Source: Populus alba (Eukaryota; Streptophyta; Magnoliopsida; Malpighiales; Salicaceae). Taken from it: a stretch of DNA of 64,000 nt. The position numbers and the translations under genes were made by a program. Location: assembly GCF_005239225.2 (NCBI RefSeq), contig NC_133284.1, forward strand, positions 4,617,770 to 4,681,769, written 5' to 3'. Shown here in pieces: positions 11,841 through 22,204 of the stretch; position 1 is the first letter of the stretch, and each line of letters opens with the position of its first letter. The notes below the pieces were generated by a model that was given only the letters and a program-made list of their open reading frames with translations, was not told where the DNA came from and did no database searches.

Positions 11841-13270
11841 CGTCAGTCCTCTTACTATATTATTATTTTATTTTTTTATTTTAAAAGAAAAAATGATAAA
11901 ATTTTGAGGAATAATCCAAAAATAGGTTATGGCACTAGTTTTATTGTTGTCATTTGTCTTTTCATTCACGTCCATAACCATGTTGAAAATGTTATCAAAT
12001 ACATTGTTTTCTATGTGCATAACAACAAGGTTATAGTAGAAATATTGGTCTTCCAATAAGAAAATTCTCACAAAATACTTCGTTGGATATTGACTGGCAT
12101 GACCCTAATTCATTTTCATCGCATCCATAATTATATTCCTATAAAAATTACCATTGTTATCCACAACTTCATGCACATTGCTAACACTAGAAATTGACTC
12201 AATCATCCTCTCTACCATGATATTATGAGGAACATATAGTTCTTCGTGTGCATACCAATACATGTATTTTTTTTATGATTTTTTTTTTTGTAGAAGATGC
12301 ATCGTTACAACATTTAAATTAATAAATAAAGAATTTCTTACACCTCTTGTATAGACATCTAAGATTGTCTTCACTAATATTTCTCAGATTATATAGCGTG
12401 TAATTAATAAAAATTTGAATCTCATTACAATAATTCATCCTTCACAACCTCTGAAGTGAATCTCGATACATTCATGAATGATCATTCATTACTTATATTA
12501 AAGTTATTTAAATAATGATGATAACATGTATTACTTAACTCATTAACTAAATAAATTTGCAAAAACATTAGTTTAACCCAATCTTATTTAATCTATTTTA
12601 ATAGTTCTTTTAATTCATTATCAATTGTATATCTATATAAATTTAAATTTCTGCACATTTACTGAAAAATACAAGTTGACAATAAAATTAACAAAATATA
12701 AAACAAACTTGTTAAATAAGTTATTATTTATTTCATCAGAAAACATCGAAGTCAAATATTTGTCATAACTTTTATCAATTTACAAACAAATATAATCTTT
12801 TAAAATCTAAAAAAAAAAAAAACATTAACATATACAAATCATAAATCCATACAACAAAATTATCTGAGAATATAACAAGTAAACACCCTAACAAAATATA
12901 TATACTACAAAAATATACAAAAAAATTAACATAAAAAAATTGTGCTCAAATAAAAATGGATAGATTTGCTTACTTAATATAGAAAATTTTTAATAAAATT
13001 TGAATTAGAACACGGATGTTGACAAACAAGTGTTATAGTGGTTGAATTTGTTGTGAGAGGTTGAATTGCATTGAAAACAAAAAAGAGAAGAGAGGGTGGT
13101 TGTTTGTTGCATAAAAAAGTCTATAAAGAAGGAGAAATGAGGAGAGGAAGAGAGAATGATTGATCGGTAGATCAAAAATAAAATATTATCAATAAATTTA
13201 TTGATAAAATCATTTTATCAAGCATTCTATCTATCAATAAAGAATATTACATCACAATATGATTTGTTTT
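11841..13270 (-). mobile_element. Internally deleted CACTA-type element, copy 1
   Basis: On the minus strand, about 12270-12085 encodes a remnant of the TnpD N-terminal region (YWYAHEELYVPHN, then VSNVHEVVDNN). About 12070-11925 jumps to a much later TnpD block (VVMHIENNVFDNIFNMVMDV). In the fuller CACTA element of this window these blocks are separated by about 1.3 kb, so this is an internal-deletion derivative. The same join occurs at 33390-33692 and 54260-54640. The AT-rich remainder to 13270 is shared with the copy at 54640-55650. Termini were not resolved. Confidence 0.7.
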
Positions 13271-14772
13271 TTTGAAATCAAACTTTGTTGTCGGGTTAAT
13301 TAAAGGCATTGGTAAAAGATCATGCAGTTCTTTGATTAAAATGCTGGTCTAAATTAAACTAACGTTCAATAAAAAAAAGAAGAAGAAGACAGGTCAATCC
13401 GCGGGAAAAGAAGAGAACTAGACGTAAAATATTTTTGAAGTTACTAGGAAGGGAAGGACTCCCAGGATCAACCATTAATTGATGTGACGGGTCTTTCTTT
13501 ATACAAGCAAGGAACAAGAAACATATATTAGAAATATTTTAAAACTGCTCATTCTTTCACTGTAGCAATCCACAATAAAAGGTTAAGTTGTTCTTTTTTT
13601 GGCTGTTTTTTCTTAAAAAAACAGTTTTTTTCTTCTTTTTTTTTCATTTTCTATGCCTTTAATGTTTTTTTCTTCCTTTGTTTGTTTTTTATTCTTTTAA
13701 TAATTTTTTTTTAATTTAGTTTGTTAATGTTAATTTTTTTATTTAGTTATCAAACTTTCATGACACTGGTCCCAGGTTTAACAGGTTAACTTAATTTCAT
13801 GAGTTAACCTAGATTTTTTTTTTGCTTATTTTCTTTTTAATTAATTTTTTTCGTTTACTTTAGTTTATTAATGTTAAATTTTTTTTCTATTTAGTTATTA
13901 GATTTTCATGATATATATCTTAGGTTTCATAGGTTAATCCGTCCATTTTTTTTTGTTTTTTTTTCTTTTATTAATGTTAATTTTTTTTTATTTAGTTATC
14001 ATATTTTCATGACACGGATCCCGGGTTTAACGGGTTAACCTGGTTTGACGAGTTAACCCGGAGTTTTTTTTTTTGCTTTTTTTTTCAATTAATTTTTTTA
14101 GTTTAGTTTAGTTTGTTAATTTTAAATTTCTTTATATTTAGTTATCAGACTTTCATGACGCATATCTCAGGTTTTACGGTTAACCCAGTTAATTATGGGT
14201 TAACCCATCCCTTTTTTTTTTTTTTTCTTTTGTTAATACTATTTTTTTTTTTATTTAGTTATCAGACTTTCATAATACGAATCTCGGGTTTAACGAGTTA
14301 ACCTGGTTTGACAAGGTAACTCGAAGTTTTTTTTTTTTGCTTTTTTTCTTTTTAATTAATTTTTTTTAGTTTAGTTTAGTTTGTTAATGCTAAATTTATT
14401 TCTATTTAGTTATCGTACTTTCATGACACATATTTCAAGTTTGACGGGTTAACCTGATTTCACAGGTTAACCGAGTTAATTATGGGTTAACCCGTCATTT
14501 TTTTTTCTATTTAGTTATCAAACTTTCATGACGTGAATTCTAGGTTTGATGGGTTAACCTGGTTTAAAGGGTTAAACCAGTTAATTTAGATTTTTTTTTT
14601 CCTTTTTCTTCATTAGTTTTTTCTTCTTATAGCTTTTTTTTTCTTTTTTTTTTCTTTTTAATTAATATATTTTTTTATTTAATTTAGTTCATTAATATTA
14701 AAATTTTTTCTATTAAGTTATCAACTGATGCCTTTAGTTTTTTTTTTTTTTTTGCCGTTTTTATGTCTTTGA

Positions 14773-14799
14773 CTATGGACTGCATAGTGCAGTCCATAG
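14773..14799. repeat. Perfect 12-bp-arm palindrome
   Basis: The arms CTATGGACTGCA and TGCAGTCCATAG flank a 3-base loop. A decayed version lies at 15186-15212, and a related half-site occurs near 13562 ('tgtagcaatccac'). The spacing suggests repeated terminal remnants of one element family within the Helitron-like block. Confidence 0.75.
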
Positions 14800-15761
14800 T
14801 GAAAAGACTGATGCGTTTTTTTTTTTTTTTTTACTTTTTATTTTTTTTTTTAAATTTGGTTTGTTTATGTTAAATTTTTTTTTTATTTAGTTATAAGACT
14901 TTCATGACATGGATCTCATGTTTGACAGGTTAGCCCAGTTAATTCAGATTATTTTTCATTAGTTTTTTTCTTCATATAGGTTTTTTTCTTCTTTGTTTTT
15001 CCCTTTTTAACTAATTTTTTTTTAATTTAGTTTGTTGATATTAAAATTCTTTCTATTTAGTTATCAGACTTTCATGACACAGATCTCAGGTTCGACGGGG
15101 TTACCCAGTTAATTTAGATTTTTTTTTTTTTTTCTTCATTAGTTTTTTTCTTCTTTTTTCTTTGTTGCCTGTTTTATGCTATTGACTATGGATTGCAGAG
15201 TGCAGTCTATAGTGAAAATTGATGCCTTTTGTTTTTTTTCCTTTTCAATTAATTGTTTTTGTTTATTTTAGTTTGTTAATGTTAAATTTTTTTCTATTTA
15301 ATTATCAAACTTTCATGACACGGTTTATGGGTTTAACATGTTAGCCTAGTTAATTCTGAGTTAACCCGTCAATTGTTTTTTTTCTATTTAGTTATCAAAC
15401 TTTCACAACACAAATCCAATGTTTGACGGATTAACCCAGTTAGTACAAATTTTATTTTCTTTTTCTTCATGTTGGTATTTTTTTCTATACATTTTTCTTT
15501 TTACTTAATCTATTTAATTATCACACTTTTATGATACGATCTTGCAGATAGACCCACATCCAAGGCTATTGTGTTTGATTTTGCAGTCAAATCCACTTAA
15601 ACTTGGATTATGTAAATTTAATGTTATTATTAATATTATAAATATTACTCTTGGGTCAGGTGTTGCAGTTAAACCCAAGACTCTTGAGTATAACTTTACA
15701 GAAAGACATAACACTTTTAGACTTTAGTTTTTTTTAATATTTTTTAAGCAAAAATAAATTA

Positions 15762-15792
15762 ACCCGCGACATCGCGCGGGTCATGTAACTAG
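15762..15792 (+). other. Helitron-type 3' hairpin and CTAG terminus
   Basis: The stem ACCCGCG/CGCGGGT with a short loop is followed seven or so bases later by CTAG at 15789-15792, then T. This matches the Helitron rule of a short GC-rich hairpin just upstream of a CTRR end inserted before T. The assignment rests on this signature alone. Confidence 0.55.
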
Positions 15793-17065
15793 TACATACA
15801 CCATGTTCTTAAATAGTTAAGTTTCATATAAAATCAAAAGAAAAACAAGAGGACAGGAGATTGGTCAAAAACAGCATGCACTTTTGGTCCAAAAAATACA
15901 TACATAAAACAATAAGTTTTCCATTTAAGATTTATTCGTAGCTTTATTACTTTTTTTTCCCACCAGATTCTTTGCTGGTTTACTTGTATTAATTAATCAG
16001 TGGACATTCATTTATTCGTCATTTTTTCTAGATTAAATCCAATTCACACTGGGTTGGAGAAAAGTAGGCTTACATAAATATTATAATCAAAATATTAAAT
16101 TAGTGTTTAAAGTATTTTTTATTTAAAAATATATTAAAATAATATTTATTATTATTATTATTTAAAATTTATTTTTGACAACAACAAATCAAAATAATAA
16201 AAAACACACAAAAAAATTATAGTTTAAAATAAAAAAACAATTATTTTTTTTAAAAACACAGCATCACAACAAAAACAAACAACACCTATATCTTATATAC
16301 AATAATAAAAAGTCATTCTATCTTTTGTATGTATATTTGTGTAGTTATCAAACACGATTTTATTTCTTTCTCTTATTCAATGGTCCCATCTTTTTTATTT
16401 AAATTAATTTTATATTTTCTATTCTAAAATAATACCTAGACTTTCAACATCAACACTTGCCAGTTGCCACCCATCCTAGCATTAATGCCCTTATCTTTCT
16501 ACTTCCAAAAGAAAGTACTGCTCTCTGCCCTTATCTAGATTTATGGTCTGCGTATTTTTTTACACCAAATTCAATGCTGGTTTAGGAGTAGGATTAATCA
16601 AAAGACATCAATTTATTCATAAATTCTTTTAAAAGAGTGGATTAATTAATTATCATACACGTTGCTATTTTACAGGATAATAACGAAATATTCTTTAGCA
16701 TGAACACTTGTCATCCATGAGATGCTTTCCCTCTCCTTCCAAAACAAAATTAATTTATCAGTAGCTTATAATTACATTTTGGTAAAAAAACAAGAGTAAA
16801 AAACAAGAGTACAAAACAATCAGGATTCCATACAAGGTTTATTAGTAATTAGCACTTTTCCACCAAACTGTTTGCTGGTTTAGGAGCTTTAATTAATCAA
16901 TGGACATTAATTTATTCGCACACAAGATTATGTGGTGGAAGTTGAAGAAGAGCAGGCTGACGTAAACATCATGATTAAGCAGCACACAAAACCTTAAAAG
17001 AATAGCAGCTATAAATTCAGGACAAGGTGTTGACGATTCATATTACAAAAACTCAGTTACGTACC
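15793..17065 (+). promoter_or_regulatory. CCR copy 1 upstream region with triplicated module
   Basis: Three diverged copies of one module occur upstream of the gene. Each has 'ccaccaaattctttgctggttt'-like sequence followed by 'attaatcaatggacattaat' and then 'ttattc'. The cores are near 15960, 16560 and 16858. The same three copies are present upstream of the second CCR gene (near 56209, 56850, 57220), so the triplication predates the gene duplication. The AC-rich 'caccaaa' words resemble the MYB-binding AC elements of lignin genes, but not exactly; regulatory function is inference. Confidence 0.5.
16085..16290. repeat. MITE-like core in CCR copy 1 upstream region
   Basis: It contains 'atttatttttgacaacaac' and ends near 'cagcatcacaacaaaaacaa'. 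It is shared in place with 56345-56560, so it was present before the CCR duplication. It is related to the element at 5290-5495. Confidence 0.5.
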
Positions 17066-17073
17066 TATAAATA
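17066..17073 (+). promoter_or_regulatory. TATA box of CCR copy 1
   Basis: TATAAATA lies 113 bases upstream of the ATG. A CT-rich leader follows ('cctccctctctctgtctctc'), as expected of a plant 5' UTR. The identical arrangement occurs in copy 2. Confidence 0.8.
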
Positions 17074-17178
17074 CATCCGCTCCTAAATTAAGAGAAAAGG
17101 AAAACACCTCCCTCTCTCTGTCTCTCTTCCTTCGTTCTGCCACCAAACACGCACACATAATACATATATCAAAACAAC

Positions 17179-19470
17179 ATGGCTGTCCATACTTCATCAC
17201 TTCCATGCCAATGCCAAACTGTCTGTGTCACCGGGGCTGGTGGCTTCATTGCTTCATGGATTGTTAAGCTTCTTCTAGAGAAAGGTTACTCTGTTAAAGG
17301 AACTGTGAGGAACCCAGGTTAGTTTATAATAATTGAGCAGTTGGATTCTTTCCCTTTCCCTTTCCTGTTAATTTAATGCTTTGTATTCGTGTTGTTATGC
17401 ACAGCTGATCCCAAGAATTCCCATTTGAGGGAGCTTGAAGGAGCTCAAGAAAGATTAACTTTATGCAAGGCTGATATTCTTGATTATGAGTCTCTTAAAG
17501 AGGCTATTCAAGGGTGCGATGGAGTATTCCATACTGCTTGTCCTGTCACAGACGATCCAGTATGTTTCCTTTTTTTCTTTTCTTTTCTTTTCGGTACATT
17601 GGTAGTAAAAAATTTTATGCATTTTGTTTTTCGTAATTTCATGATGCAAAGTATGTTTTCTTCAAATTTGATGATTTTGTGTTACAATACTTGAAGGACA
17701 AGGTGATGGAGCCAGCAGTGAATGGAACCAAGAATGTGATCATGGCAGCAGCTGAGGCCAAAGTCCGACGAGTGGTTTTCACGTCGTCAATTGGTACTGT
17801 GTACATGGACCCCAACAGGAGCCCTGATGTTGTCGTTGATGAATCTTGCTGGAGTGATCTTGAGTATTGCAAGAGCACCAAGGTATTTAATTAATAACAT
17901 GTGATGATTAACATAATTAAATAGCTCCTAATTAGAGCACTCAAAGCATACAGAGCAGGTGTAAATAAGAATATCTCTAAGATATCGTGATGTAAGTTCA
18001 TTATTCCTTGCGTCATAGGACTTAATTACTGCATCTTGAAATCCTAATTGCCTGTCCTTCACATCTTGATGTAAGTTCATCCTGGAATTGCAGAATTGGT
18101 ATTGCTATGGAAAGACTGTGGCAGAACAGGATGCATGGGATGTGGCTAGGAACAAAGGAGTTGACCTAGTGGTGGTGAACCCGGTGGTGGTGCTTGGACC
18201 ATTGTTGCAACCCACTGTCAATGCTAGCATCCTTCACATCCTCAAGTACCTAACCGGCTCAGCCAAGACATATGCTAACGCTGTTCAAGCATATGTGCAT
18301 GTTAGGGATGTGGCCGTAGCCCACATTTTAGTCTTCGAGACACCTTCTGCCTCCGGCCGTTACATTTGCTTTGAGAAAATGCTTCACCGTGGAGAGGTGG
18401 TGGAAATCCTTGCAAAGTTCTTCCCGGAGTATCCCATCCCCACCAAGTAAGTTCTTATGATTTTGAACAACTGTATAATAATCACGAGCTTAACATCTCT
18501 GACAAACTACTTCAATGGAAAAGTTAGAATAAATTGGCCTTTTCTAACGTCATGAAACTTGTATTATTTTTCTAACCTATTTTTCTTTCATGGTCCTTTC
18601 CCGATTTTTCTTCAAATCTTCATTAGCAAAATTATATTATGATTTTAAGAAACAAAATATTTGCATAAGAAAGTCAAATTTTTTTTTTTTTTTTGTTTCT
18701 TCCTGTCTTGATGTTCACTCTTTTTTTTTTCCTTTTTTCTTTGTTTTTTTTTAGCATTTACCAATTTTTTTTTTATATATATAATGGAGACAAGGAAAAT
18801 TAAATAGACATGAAAACAAAATGGTGAGGATTGAATGGGTTAGCAATACTAAATTGTCTTTGTCATAATGATTTGACAAAACTGGTGCAGCAAAAGGGTC
18901 CTCACCAACCCCATCATCGTCTGTCATATTTTCCACGATTTGTACTGCACAAAGTTAATGGATCACAAGTTAAATATTGCTTTGTTATATATATTTCAAA
19001 TTTTTTCATGGAGAGTTAGGAAGAGGATTGGGTCCTATATCCTAATCTCATGCAACTATATGCTGCAGTACTTGTTTGCCTAATTGCAGTGCTTAAGATC
19101 AGACAAGTTGATTGAATGTTCCTAGTTGGGTTGCTAAGGTTATACGAAACAGTTTTTTCTGCTGTCTTCAAATAAACCTACCAAGTTTGTAGAAAGAATT
19201 AATAATGTTGTGTGTTTTATTCATATTGAATATTAATATTTTGTATTGCTATGCATTTGCAGGTGTTCTGATGAGAAAAACCCAAGAAAACAAAACTACA
19301 AGCTCACAAACCAGAAGATCAAGGATCTGGGCATCGAATTCGTCCCAGTGAAACAGTGCCTGTATGAAACTGTTAAGAGCTTGCAGGAAAAGGGTATCCT
19401 TCCAATCCCAAAACATGTTGAAGACTCTGTGAACATTCAATATAAAAGCTCATTTATCAGCAGGGTATAG
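17179..19470 (+). CDS. CCR: Cinnamoyl-CoA reductase, copy 1
   Basis: Five exons: 17179-17317, 17405-17559, 17697-17882, 18094-18446 and 19263-19470. All introns are GT-AG, and the protein has 346 residues. CCR reduces hydroxycinnamoyl-CoA thioesters to cinnamaldehydes with NADPH, the entry step to monolignols, in the cytosol. Visible motifs: Rossmann [14 protein letters not shown] (17-30); the NADP-preference pattern R44-x5-K50; catalytic Ser in FTSSIG (126-131); NWYCYGK at 161-167 with Tyr163 and Lys167; and the CCR substrate signature His208, Lys211 and Arg259. These sit at a constant offset of six from His202/Lys205/Arg253 described for Arabidopsis CCR1, so I call it a true CCR rather than a generic relative. 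Oddities: Cys12 replaces the Gly of copy 2, and the ancestral stop is lost, adding nine residues (YKSSFISRV). A closely related NADPH reductase is the alternative. Confidence 0.93.
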
Positions 19471-21040
19471 GTCCACACCTCAAGTATGGTTGCAGTTGTT
19501 TGTAAAATACATACTAAAAAAAAGAATATACTAAGAAAGAATATCAATGTCAGAGTGTAAGTGTTACTGTCTTCTATACCTCTAATTGTCTTCGTGCTTT
19601 TTTAATCCTTTTTTCAATGAATGTTTTAATCCCTAAATTAATCAATTATTGGATTAACTTTTGAGTGTTCCGCTTGTTTTTTTTTGTTTTTTTTTTTTTT
19701 TCTTGCAAGTTTAATCCAATATCAATCTCTGGTGGCTTCCCTTGGACTGAGAATTGATTATCTATCTTCCAAAATAAGGTCTAAAAATCGAAAAAAGCTT
19801 ATATAATGATAGTTGCATGTACATCTCGTAGCACCCTCCTAATATAATTAATAAAGGATGTCAATTTCTCTTGCTCTTATTCCCTCTCAAAATCGCTAGG
19901 ATGCCATCTCTGTATAGATCAGTACATACCCTTTTTTGTGGAAGACGAATCTAAAGTCTAAACCAAGGCACTTAGTAGTCAGCGAACAACATCACAGTCA
20001 ATTTCCAGTAAAGCTCAGACAATGGTGGTGGTACCAAATTATGCACACATACAGATTAGAATTAAAAAAAAAAAAAAACATTTTGGATAAATCTGATATC
20101 AGTGAGAGGGAAGTCGGCGCTTAGTAGTCAGCGAACAACATCACAGGCAATTTCCAGCAAGGAGCCACATAGTCCACGGACATCAGTGTGAACTATCAAG
20201 GAAATAGATTATAATCGGGTCCAATCCAGCCAACATAACAACTTTTCTATGTTTTTTTTTTTTACTTGGGCTAGATCCAATCCAACCATATGAGCCGGGC
20301 TAAAACAAGTTTAGCCCAGCTTGGTTGGGTTGGCTGATTACTCAGCAATCTTTTTTTATTTTTTACATGTTGGGCTAGAATGGGTGCAGCTAGCTTACAT
20401 GGTCATTAGCTCAGCCTAGCAATCATGTTAATTATTTTGTAGTGCGTGAATATTGAAGATTCACGTTTTGCAAGTAGATTATGGGAAAATGAGGGAAGGT
20501 AGAAGAAGAAGAAGAAGCTCACCTGGCGTAGGAGACGTAATTGTTATCACTAATCTGGCATGAGGACAATGAAAATGCTAGTGGCTCATGGCGGTGCTGA
20601 GGGGTTGCAGAGGTGTTGGGTCACCGATCATCATGGTGTGTGTGAGGTGGTGGTGGTGGTGACGGAGGAAAAGAAAAGAGGCGGTAATGGCATAAACAAA
20701 TCGAGGGGCTGATTTTTCACCAACTTTGGCTTCTAATTTCCTAATGCTCAATGCCTCGAATCCACCCTTATTTATAGGGAGTGAAAGAGGGTATTTTGTA
20801 TTTGTTGATGACAGATCTTGACCCTTGATTCAGCCTAGAAGGATCTCAACCATTGCTTAATGTGACCATTATGAACTGTCAAATTTTGACAGTTAAAGGC
20901 TACATGAGTTGGTCTCTTTGGGCTAGTGCCACAATCGTTGTGGTGTCAATATGTCAGAAGGAACCATATCGAGGTATGTTTTGTCAAATTTGATGAAGAG
21001 ACGAAGCATTAAATGCACCTAAAAAGTATCCATTTGTGTA
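19471..21040 (+). repeat. D segment, left part, copy 1 (downstream of CCR)
   Basis: This is CCR 3' UTR and LTR-like DNA, paralogous to 59842-61636. A 40-base phrase starting 'cttagtagtcagcgaacaac' appears twice (about 19971 and 20120), where copy 2 has it once. From about 20200 the text looks like an LTR, with a minus-strand TATA-like 'cctataaataaggg' near 20770-20780. No gene is visible. It ends exactly at the CACTA insertion. Confidence 0.7.
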
Positions 21041-21057
21041 TACTACCAGAAATTCGC
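21041..21057 (+). repeat. CACTA left terminal inverted repeat
   Basis: TACTACCAGAAATTCGC. It pairs with the right end with one single-base offset and a few mismatches. Confidence 0.9.
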
Positions 21058-21059
21058 TT

Positions 21060-21510
21060 AATAGCAATGGAATCACCGACATAATATTTCTGTCGGTAAT
21101 TTGAGGTTGAAATTACCAACGTACACTTTCCGTCCGTAATTCGATCGGTAATTACTGATGGTGTTAATCCGTCGGTAATTATCGACTGAATTACGGACTA
21201 AAAGTTCGGAATAAAGAAAAAAAGGGCGGGTTGCTGACGTGGAGGTTTTGGCGGGTGATATTTCTGACATAATCACCGACGGATTCAAAACGGGAGACCC
21301 GTACGGGTGATTGGACCGGTTCACCGTAAAAAATACCGACGGACTCACCGACGGATTTGAAATGGTAGACCCGTACGGCTGACATGACTGGTTCACCATC
21401 AACAATATCGACGTAATCACCGAGGGATTTGAAAAGCTGGTTCGTACGATGACGTGTCTATTTTCCCGTCAGAATAGCCGACGGATATAATCCATCGGTG
21501 AATCCATCAG
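21060..21510. repeat. CACTA 5' subterminal repeats
   Basis: There are numerous copies in both orientations of a short word built on CCGACGG/CCGTCGG ('caccgacggattc', 'ccgtcggtaattt'). In characterised CACTA elements such subterminal repeats bind the TnpA-type protein. Confidence 0.85.
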
Positions 21511-22204
21511 AAAAAGTTGTATGACCCCTCTGCCGACCCTCTCCTCCCCCATTTCTCCTTCTTCTTCCTAACTCTCCCCATCTGCAAATAACCAGCCCCC
21601 CCTCGCACCCAAACAAAATTCTTCCTCATCTCAGCACAACAAGTTGTATTTTTTGAAATTTTGTGGTCACAGCATCCGTGTTCTGATTTACCGACGGATT
21701 TTATCAATTTTTATAAGTAATTCTATCTATTTAAATTTTAACATTTAAATGTCAATTTTATTGTTTTTTTAGTATATGTATTTTTGTTAGTAGATGTATG
21801 TGTTTTATTGTTATTTCTCAAACAAACTTGTAGTATATGAATGTATAATTTTATATCTGTTATGGTTTGTTTTAGATTTTTTAAAATTGTATTTTTTTGT
21901 AAATTGTTAAAACTTTGTGGAATTACCAAATTACATGTTCTGTTTTGAAATAATTAATAGCTTGCTTAATGGGTCATTTTTAAGTTTTATCGATGGTATT
22001 GCAGAGTGGTAATTTCTGTTAATTTATATATATTAATTTGTATGAACGTTGATAAATGATAATGAATATTTAATATTTATGAGAAGTTGTGATTGGTTTG
22101 TTGGATAATCTTGAGGTAATGTAATATTTTTGCAAGTTTATTTACCTAACTTAGTTAATTAATACATGATGTCATCATAATTTTATAGAGGTTCGATAGA
22201 AGTC

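Larger units (their letters stand above)
13485..15792 (+). mobile_element. Helitron-like repeat block, copy 1 unit only
   Basis: A T-rich block with about a dozen irregularly spaced copies of 'tttagttatcagactttcatgac' variants (for example near 13745, 13992, 14141, 14259, 14407, 14513, 14887, 15058, 15299), usually followed by 'gggtttaacgggttaacc'-like words. It ends in a GC-rich hairpin and CTAG followed by T, which is how Helitron 3' ends look. The paralogous position upstream of the second CCR gene lacks the block. The 5' TC end is not resolved, and no Rep/helicase is encoded, so this would be a non-autonomous or composite copy. Confidence 0.5.
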
